From an uncultured Bacteroidales bacterium (GTDB taxonomy: Bacteria > Bacteroidota > Bacteroidia > Bacteroidales > Paludibacteraceae), in NCBI GenBank assembly GCA_902766045.1, contig CACXCA010000002.1, forward strand, positions 1 through 64,000: a stretch of 64,000 nt of DNA, written 5' to 3'. The notes under the pieces are model-generated. The model was given only the letters and a program-made list of their open reading frames with translations. It did no database searches and had not been told where the DNA came from. Shown here in pieces: positions 26,201 through 33,100 of this stretch (the stretch's first letter is position 1; every line of letters begins with the position of its first letter). The position numbers and the translations under genes are program-made.

Positions 26201-27358
26201 TACCCTAAAGAGTCAAGTACCTACACAGTTACGGCTTATACAAAAGAAGGATGTTCCTCTTCTGCTTCGAAATATCTGATTGTCAACCAACAAGAAGACA
26301 ACATTGATATATTTGACACCATCTGCTTTGGCGAAAGATATGTAACCGATTTCTTCGACGTAAACGAAAGTGGTGTTTATACCCATACAATAGAAAACGA
26401 CAAATGTAATCAAACCATCACATTGCATTTGACTGTAACTGAGGAACAAAAAGAAACACGTCTCGAAGACCAAACCTGCCAGGGAAGCAACTATCGACGA
26501 AACGGATTCAATATCACAGCCAATATTCCTGGTTCAAGAATAGACACACTCTTCTTAACGAATAAAACAGGCTGTGACAGCCTCATCATCCTTCATTTGA
26601 ATGTCTTACCTATGAGACATGACACAATCTATGATAGGATCTGTCAGAACGAATCATACTTCCAAAAAGGATATGCAATCGCTGCCTATCAACCAATAGG
26701 ATGGCATTATTACGATATTAAGACCGCAGATGAAAATGGTTGTGATATCATCCAAACTTTAGCACTAAAGGTCGATTCCATTTACCAGTTATCCCTGATT
26801 GATTCAACCTGTATGTATGAAAAATATACTAAAAATGGATTTGACATCACACCAGATCAAGAGGGATATAACCATTTTTATCAAACACTTCACACTCAAT
26901 CAGGATGCGACAGCACAATTGCGTTGAATCTGAAAGTATTTAGCACAGATGAGACACAATTCATTGATACAATCGTTGTCGGAGACAGTTATCAAAGCAA
27001 AGATTTCTCATTGCCTGCTCAATACACCATAGGATGGCAAACGCATGAGAAACATCTCACAAACCATACAGGATGTGACAGTTTATTAATATTGAATCTT
27101 TATGTACAGAATGACGAAGATATTGTCAAAATTCCGTCCTCCTTTACTCCAAATGATCAGAATGGAATAAATGACATCTTTATGGAAGGATATGAGATCT
27201 TCATTTATGACAGATATGGCCTACTGGTATGTCACTCCAACAATGGATGGGATGGTCAATACAGAGGCGCACCAGCAGACCCAGGAGTGTACATCTATAC
27301 TCTTATATTCAAAAGTGGGAAAGAGAAGCACGGTACCGTTGAAATCATAGCAGATTAG
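23234..27358 (+). CDS. Giant secreted repeat protein with T9SS type B C-terminal domain
   Basis: 1,374 residues. After a signal peptide (to ~23) comes a choice-of-anchor-like N-terminal domain (~25-230, with RFVIRITDKQG and FGYAYFTAHCAP). Repeated ~65-residue modules follow, each starting near a D(T)xCxGExY...F and ending GCDS(T/L/I)I.L.L.V. Two DUF1566/Lcl-like inserts are seen around 690 (NGWYLPAIGELRLLYAS) and 885 (KGWFIPSAGQLDEIYS). The CHU_C sorting domain ends it (~1299-1374, IPSSFTPNDQNGINDIF). I infer a surface adhesin or matrix protein exported by the T9SS. No catalytic motif was found. Confidence 0.85.
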   Translation: MMKKKAFVIFFLLSTVFILKTYSYTVQNGCPDFSDIQKSYVEGYTGDFSDPFQQNGITDGRHTLISEKEFDENTGSQLSTLPPGETRAIRLGNDKIGGEAEAIVYHFIVDPDNSLLFINFAVVLEDPGHDFIYQPRFVIRITDKQGKLVSDCSEYDVSAAAGLSGFKDYLGGHTAVRWRDWTKVGLDLTPFANQEVQVQFITYDCALMGHFGYAYFTAHCAPNKLEIKGCTGTSFTVSAPDGFASYLWDNGDTTRTTTRQITTDNMAINCLITSVTGCSFTQSASISSSVPETETFFKDTICQGEPYNKHYFNLPPQYTTGTTIYHNSIFDPSTCSETTEIQLELTILQQFYEINAAICEGEDFDKYGFHIVQPPVGTYFDTLRFSHNETRRCDSIVCLKLTINESLNLSQSLIGDASPCTGVATPYYVDADNNSTSYSWEIPDNAVIMNGKSSPQILLYFTSDEPGRIVLKGENGCGTGAVPFDVKPKLSHHIFIEDTACVNQYYNKYNFNLGKQTTTGYYTYTQNLQTSSGCDSTIVLALSVFNTPNVWIEMEDNKQLLCASDRVLLQAKGEGSNYLIHTCDSLPVTVGDVYCKDGSIKHLNQYDTNSNQAAGVVFFVSPDYQYALVADIRNLYHRDRISWGVYGYDIPNLTNQTEVRKVTNDQDGYSNTAIIRMTGDASSYPAAWAVDFENGWYLPAIGELRLLYASIHEINKTLSVIGGNEMPSNTNDSSFPFNYYSSTELSAYYFCVVTQTGEIQGNGKIGNLGSIRQIRSVKLPEMKLPSVKIGDIVQNEYGEKGMVFHLNDDGRSGLMLNLTEDTFYYQFSPDTFDIPEWQHHSTASSPYFLELAAHEDWDGEANTEILKKSIPQDENYAICHVDTDKGWFIPSAGQLDEIYSLLFILDSALVKHNAQTMFYDHYWSSTRNDVNTVWSYDMAFGNPDVSFRNEWNALRTISKFTYCEPYAEVTDSSISFQWNTGETTPYLEIYPKESSTYTVTAYTKEGCSSSASKYLIVNQQEDNIDIFDTICFGERYVTDFFDVNESGVYTHTIENDKCNQTITLHLTVTEEQKETRLEDQTCQGSNYRRNGFNITANIPGSRIDTLFLTNKTGCDSLIILHLNVLPMRHDTIYDRICQNESYFQKGYAIAAYQPIGWHYYDIKTADENGCDIIQTLALKVDSIYQLSLIDSTCMYEKYTKNGFDITPDQEGYNHFYQTLHTQSGCDSTIALNLKVFSTDETQFIDTIVVGDSYQSKDFSLPAQYTIGWQTHEKHLTNHTGCDSLLILNLYVQNDEDIVKIPSSFTPNDQNGINDIFMEGYEIFIYDRYGLLVCHSNNGWDGQYRGAPADPGVYIYTLIFKSGKEKHGTVEIIAD

Positions 27359-27368
27359 CCAATAAAAT

Positions 27369-27412
27369 AATAGGCAGAGTATATTACCCTGCCTATTCAT
27401 AATTATCTTTTT
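27369..27412 (+). terminator. Probable terminator between the giant T9SS gene and clpC
   Basis: AATAGGCAG and CTGCCTATT form a stem with an 11-base loop, 10 bp after the plus-strand stop codon; the following T content is modest. Confidence 0.5.
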
Positions 27413-27453
27413 CGAAGTTCCTAGACTTTTTCGTTAGGACAACCTCCAAACTC

Positions 27454-29964
27454 TTAATTTTTTACGCCTCCGCACACAATCTTCTTTGCTTCTTCATCAA
27501 AATCAATTTTTATGGTATCGCCCTCATTGACACTATTTGCCAATAAAACCTCTGCCACCTCATCTTCCACATATTTTTGAATAGCTCTTTTTAACGGACG
27601 TGCACCATACTGTATATCATATCCTTGTTCCGCAATATAATCTTTAGCCTTATCCGTTAATGTTAGATGATAACCCATCTTTTCGATTCGGTCATACACA
27701 TCCTTCAACTCCAAATCGATAATCTTAAAGATGGACTCCTTCTGTAATTGATCGAACATGATGATATCATCAATACGATTCAAGAATTCTGGCGAGAACG
27801 TTTTATTCAACGCTTTTTGAATTACACTATGAGCAAACTCCTTATCCTGTAGATTAACGCCCATTGAGAATCCAACACCTTTTCCAAATTCCTTCAGCTG
27901 ACGAGTACCTACATTAGATGTCATGATAATGATCGTATTCTTAAAATCTACCTGACGACCTAAACTATCTGTCAGACGTCCCTCGTCAAGTACCTGCAAC
28001 AAGAGATTAAACACATCTGCATGTGCTTTTTCTATCTCATCCAACAGAATAATAGAGTAGGGCTTACGTCTTACTTTCTCGGTCAACTGTCCGCCCTCTT
28101 CATATCCCACATATCCTGGAGGAGCTCCGATCAATCTAGAAACAGAGAATTTCTCCATATATTCACTCATATCTATGCGAATAAGCGCATCTACAGAGTT
28201 AAACATCTCCTTCGCAAGCTTTTTGGCCAAATAAGTCTTTCCAACGCCCGTTGGACCAACAAAGATAAAGGAACCTATTGGTCTGTTAGGATCTTTTAAT
28301 CCGATACGACTTCTCTGAATTGATTTAACAATTTTAGCAACCGCATCATCCTGTCCGATCACTTTTCCCATAAGTATTTCACTCATGTGACGAAGTTTCT
28401 CACTCTCTTCCTGGGCTATGTTTTGAATTGGCACACCGGACATCATTGACACAACATTTCTCACTTGTTCCTCATCAACGATCAAACGTTCACTCTTCAA
28501 TGAATCCTGCCAATCTTTTTTGGCTTCTTCAATTTTTTGTAGATATTCTTTCTCCTGATCCCGATAGTTTGCCGCCAATTCGAAATCCTGATCGGTCACA
28601 GCCTTTTCCTTCAATGCTTTCAATTCATCACGTTTCGTCTCTAACTCTGTAATGATATTAGGCATTTCAACATTAGCGATATGGGTACGTGCGCCAGACT
28701 CATCCAAAGCATCTATTGCCTTATCAGGGAATGCACGATCAGTGATATAGCGATCAGTATATTTAACACAAGCTTTTAGTGCCTCGTCTGTATAACTAAC
28801 GAAATGATGATCTTCGTATTTACACTTGATATTACATAGTATCTGTAACGTCTCCTCACTCGTAGTAGGTTCTACCAGAACCTTTTGAAAACGACGTTCC
28901 AAAGCACCATCTTTTTCTACATGTTCACGATACTCATTCAACGTTGTTGCTCCAATACATTGTATATCACCTCGTGCTAACGCAGGCTTCAAAATATTGG
29001 CAGCATCCAACGAACCAGGCGAAGACCCTGCACCAACAATCGTATGTATCTCATCCACAAAAAGAATAACATCTTTATTCTTTTTCAATTCATTTATAAT
29101 CGATTTAATACGCTCTTCAAACTGACCTCTATACTTGGTTCCAGCAACTACCGATGCCATATCCAACGATATGATCTTCTTATCAAACAACACATGTGAA
29201 ACCTTCTTTTCCACAATCCGTTGTGCAAGTCCTTCTACTATGGCCGATTTTCCAACTCCCGGTTCTCCAATCAACACCGGATTATTTTTCTTCCTTCTAC
29301 TCAAAATCTGAGAGACTCTTTCTATCTCCTTCTCTCGTCCCACTACAGGATCTAATAATCCGTTTTCAGCCGCCTTGGTTAAATTCGTTCCAAAACTGTC
29401 CAATACAGGGGTTGCAGAACCTACCGGACTCTCATGTGTTGTGTTTGAAGTAGAGAAATTGGATGACGAATTATCATCCGCCTTGTTCTCACTCTCATCC
29501 ACAAATATGTTTTTAACACTTGATGCGCCCAAATTCTTAGACAACAGATAATTCTGAATGCTTTTATAAGTCACATTCTCACTTAAAAGAACTTGCGCTG
29601 CCACATTGGAATTATCCTTCATAATCGCTAACAATAAATGTTCCGTTTCTTGCGTCTGACTCTTATATAACCGAGCTTCCAATGTCATCAACTTCAATAT
29701 CTTTTCTGCTGATTTAACCAATGGAATCTCATTGGAACCGGAAACATTCATGTCGGTACGAAGTCTATCGTCCAACGTGTCTTTTATATATTTAAGATCA
29801 ACCTGTAAATGCTTCAATATATCCATAGCCATTCCTTCTCCACCTCGTAATATTCCAAGTAGAAGGTGCTCAGGTCCTATGAAATTATTCCCTAATCGAA
29901 TGGCTTCGTCTCGGCTGAACATCAATACCTCTTTTACTCCTTGTGAATAGCTCGTCGTATCCAT
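27454..29964 (-). CDS. clpC: ATP-dependent Clp protease ATP-binding subunit ClpC
   Basis: 836 residues. Two Clp N-repeats (~1-145), AAA-1 with Walker A GEPGVGKS (~233) and Walker B VILFVDEIHT, a short middle domain with a UVR-like coiled coil (~445-480, FELAANYRDQEKEYLQKIEEA), AAA-2 with GPTGVGKT (~570) and LLDEIEKAH. The loop FGKGVGF corresponds to the ClpP-docking (I/V)GF tripeptide, so it is a ClpP partner (ClpC type) rather than ClpB. ClpP is encoded at 41684. A TATATTTG element on the minus strand (30025-30032) is the likely promoter, and a 20-bp palindrome sits just beyond it. Confidence 0.93.
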   Translation of the reverse strand: MDTTSYSQGVKEVLMFSRDEAIRLGNNFIGPEHLLLGILRGGEGMAMDILKHLQVDLKYIKDTLDDRLRTDMNVSGSNEIPLVKSAEKILKLMTLEARLYKSQTQETEHLLLAIMKDNSNVAAQVLLSENVTYKSIQNYLLSKNLGASSVKNIFVDESENKADDNSSSNFSTSNTTHESPVGSATPVLDSFGTNLTKAAENGLLDPVVGREKEIERVSQILSRRKKNNPVLIGEPGVGKSAIVEGLAQRIVEKKVSHVLFDKKIISLDMASVVAGTKYRGQFEERIKSIINELKKNKDVILFVDEIHTIVGAGSSPGSLDAANILKPALARGDIQCIGATTLNEYREHVEKDGALERRFQKVLVEPTTSEETLQILCNIKCKYEDHHFVSYTDEALKACVKYTDRYITDRAFPDKAIDALDESGARTHIANVEMPNIITELETKRDELKALKEKAVTDQDFELAANYRDQEKEYLQKIEEAKKDWQDSLKSERLIVDEEQVRNVVSMMSGVPIQNIAQEESEKLRHMSEILMGKVIGQDDAVAKIVKSIQRSRIGLKDPNRPIGSFIFVGPTGVGKTYLAKKLAKEMFNSVDALIRIDMSEYMEKFSVSRLIGAPPGYVGYEEGGQLTEKVRRKPYSIILLDEIEKAHADVFNLLLQVLDEGRLTDSLGRQVDFKNTIIIMTSNVGTRQLKEFGKGVGFSMGVNLQDKEFAHSVIQKALNKTFSPEFLNRIDDIIMFDQLQKESIFKIIDLELKDVYDRIEKMGYHLTLTDKAKDYIAEQGYDIQYGARPLKRAIQKYVEDEVAEVLLANSVNEGDTIKIDFDEEAKKIVCGGVKN

Positions 29965-30024
29965 AATTTATATTGAGTTGTTTTTATTATTCAAAATCTA
30001 CGTATCGTAAAATATATTTTTATG

Positions 30025-30032
30025 CAAATATA
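30025..30032 (-). promoter_or_regulatory. Promoter -7 element of clpC
   Basis: The minus strand reads TATATTTG, ~60 bp upstream of the clpC start. Confidence 0.5.
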
Positions 30033-30070
30033 CAATATTCTTCTGCCTTAAATACGTTTGTTCATTCTTT

Positions 30071-30090
30071 GTTATTAACATGTTAATAAC
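30071..30090. promoter_or_regulatory. Perfect 20-bp palindrome between clpC and the macroglobulin gene
   Basis: GTTATTAACA followed immediately by its exact reverse complement. It is ~40 bp upstream of the clpC -7 element and ~100 bp upstream of the macroglobulin start. The size and symmetry fit a dimeric repressor or activator site. Confidence 0.55.
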
Positions 30091-30191
30091 TTATTTTAAT
30101 CCTTATTGTTTACTTGTTTCTAAATTTCTACATTACGACTTTAATCGAACAATTTTTTACACACTCTATTGACAAACGATTTTATCACGAT

Positions 30192-33100
30192 ATGAAAGCT
30201 ATTCTTCAATCTTTTTTATATCCTTGTTTAGTAGCCTTTGGCTTCTTTTTATCGTCTTTTAATTATGCAGAAAAATGGTCTGAAATAGATAATGACACAT
30301 ATTTGCAAACCACAGAAGAAACGTACTCTAAGATTGCTAAAATCGAAACAATTGCAAAAGAAGAAGGAAACATTCCTGAACAAATATACTGCATCATCAG
30401 ACGAAACGCATTGAAAAATCATCATAATACAAAAGAGTCTGTTTTCAATAGTTGTATAAATGAGTTGAAGCAGTTACATCAGGAAACAAATGACAAAGTA
30501 GCTCGTTCCATCATCACCTACATAATAGGGAAATATTACCTGAATTATTATCAACAGAATGCTTATAATATCAATCGACGAACCAACTTAGGCGACTATG
30601 TGCCAGAAAATATTGACGAGTGGACGTCTCAATTATTTATCAACAAGATTCATGAGTGTTGGTTCTCCGCCATCGCCAACGAAAACTTAAAATCAACGCC
30701 TTCCATTCAATATAGTACACTCCTAACAGTAGGGGAAGACAGCCGTACCTATCGTCCGACACTCTACGATCTACTCGTAAATGATATGACATCCATCCAA
30801 TACATCTCAATTGATTCCATCTTATCAACCACAGAAAAAGAAAAACTACTACAAGACTTGGTGGACTTCCATGCAAATGATAAAGAATCTGACGCTTACG
30901 TGAAAGCAAAACTACTATTGCTACGTCACATTTTCAATGAAAAGAAAGAGAAGGAACCGATTATCCAACAATTGAAACTTCTATTAGAAGAGACGAAAGG
31001 CCAACCTTCGTCCATCTTAGTTCGATCAGCTTTATGCAAAGTACTAAAACACAATGTATCAACACCATACCAACCTAAAGATTCAGCACTGCTTCAACAA
31101 TTAAACGATATATGCGTAGAAGGGGTTCGTGCATTTCCTCAACACAATAAAATAAATGACTTAACATGCGAGCTTGAGCAACTCAACACTCCAGAGATTT
31201 GGCTGTTAATGGATAAAGAAACTTTTCACTCATCCGATAGCGTGAAACTAACAATAAGATATGCAAATATCAACCATATCAATCTGAATCTTTATCGTTT
31301 AGATGTCTCATCGTCATACAAATATCAAAAGAAAGATGATTATTACAATTTGTCTGCAAGGAAGTCTAAGATCTGCTCTTATTCCTACAATTTATCCAAG
31401 TCTAATTACACTATATTGCAGGATACAATAATCAAACTACCGCCTCTTGAATACGGGATATACCGCATCACGTTCGATAAAGAAATGAATTATACCGATT
31501 TTACCATCTCCGACATCTTTTACATTACCCATCAATTGGAATCCAATGATATGATCAATTTCTTCGTCGTCGATTCTAAGAGTGGTGAACCTAAACCGAA
31601 TGTAAAGGTAGAATCCTTTCCTTCAAGAACTAAGAAAATAACAGATAAGAACGGCTTAGCTTCTATTTCATCTATATACGATCAATCTGATAACTATTTC
31701 TATGATAAGCAAGATGTTTTTATACGACCAAGTGAATGTTATAGTTCCCATCATTATTCACAGAAAAAGGATAACTCAGGGCTTTATGCAGCAATGTTCA
31801 CGGATCGTTCTATCTATCGACCTTCTCAGACAATTCACTTCAAATGTATCTTATACATGTTACGTGAAGAAAACAGCACAGTGGATGCCAAAGAAAAAGT
31901 AACTGTAACATTATACGATCCAAATTATACCGAATTAGAGTCAAAAGAGCTAGAAACCAATGATTTCGGATCCATCAACACCACTTTTGTCATTCCAAAA
32001 CAAGGTCCTACGGGTGATTACTTCATCAGAATTGAAAAAACAAACTCAGATTTTAACGAGAAAATAGAATTAAATTATCTTTTCTTTAAGGTTGAAGAGT
32101 ATAAACGTCCAACATTCGAGGTGAAACTGACACCTCCTACAGAATCGTTCTCATTCAACGATACAATTCGTATTAAAGGGCATGCGGATTATCTACTTGG
32201 CACTCCCTTGACAAATGCCCATGTGAAATATATAGTGAAACGTCAACCTTGCTCATGGTGGTGCTATCTATTCGGACAAGCTAAATCTAACACAACCATT
32301 GCGGAAGGGACAACCACGCTTCAAATGGATGGTTCTTTTGACTTCTCATTCCTTGCGGAAAGGAATAGCCAAGATAAAACCCCAGCTTATTATCAATATT
32401 CAATCTATGCAAAAGTGACTGACATCAATGGGGAAACGAATGATTCTAAAATCAATCTCTCGGTAGGTGACCAATCATTGTTCTTCCACACAGATCTTCA
32501 AAAACATTTGTTGATGGAAGAATTTTATACTCAGCCATATAAGGTTATGAATCTTAATGGTGACGGACAAGTAGCAACTATTTCGTATGAGGTATTACAC
32601 GACGAACGTCTGATTTGTACTGGAAATGTCACATCTGATTCTACAGGTAGTTTTACCATCAATGAGGACACTAGGAATTGGATATCCGGTGCCTACACAC
32701 TAAAACTGAAAACCATAGACGAAAAGGGCAGGGAAGTGTCTCACTCATATAAAATGGTGCTTTATCGCAAGCATGAGAAATGTCCTCCCGTATTCACCAC
32801 TTTCTGGCATGATGTGAGCGATGTATATTTGCCGTATGGCAAGTACCACAAAGTACGAGTAGGTTCATCCTTAAAGAATGCAAATCTGCTGGTTGTACGG
32901 ACCAATATGCATGGACAAGAAGAGATCGAATGGATTAAACTAAACAACGAGTTTAAAAATATCTATTTCGAGCTAAAGGAAAAAGACGGAGATAGACTTT
33001 ATGTGAATTTCTTCCTTGTAAACGAGGGGGTATGCGAAAAAGCGTCATTCACCATCAAGAAAGAGAAAGAAAACAAGGTAATCCCTGTTCATCTTTCTGT

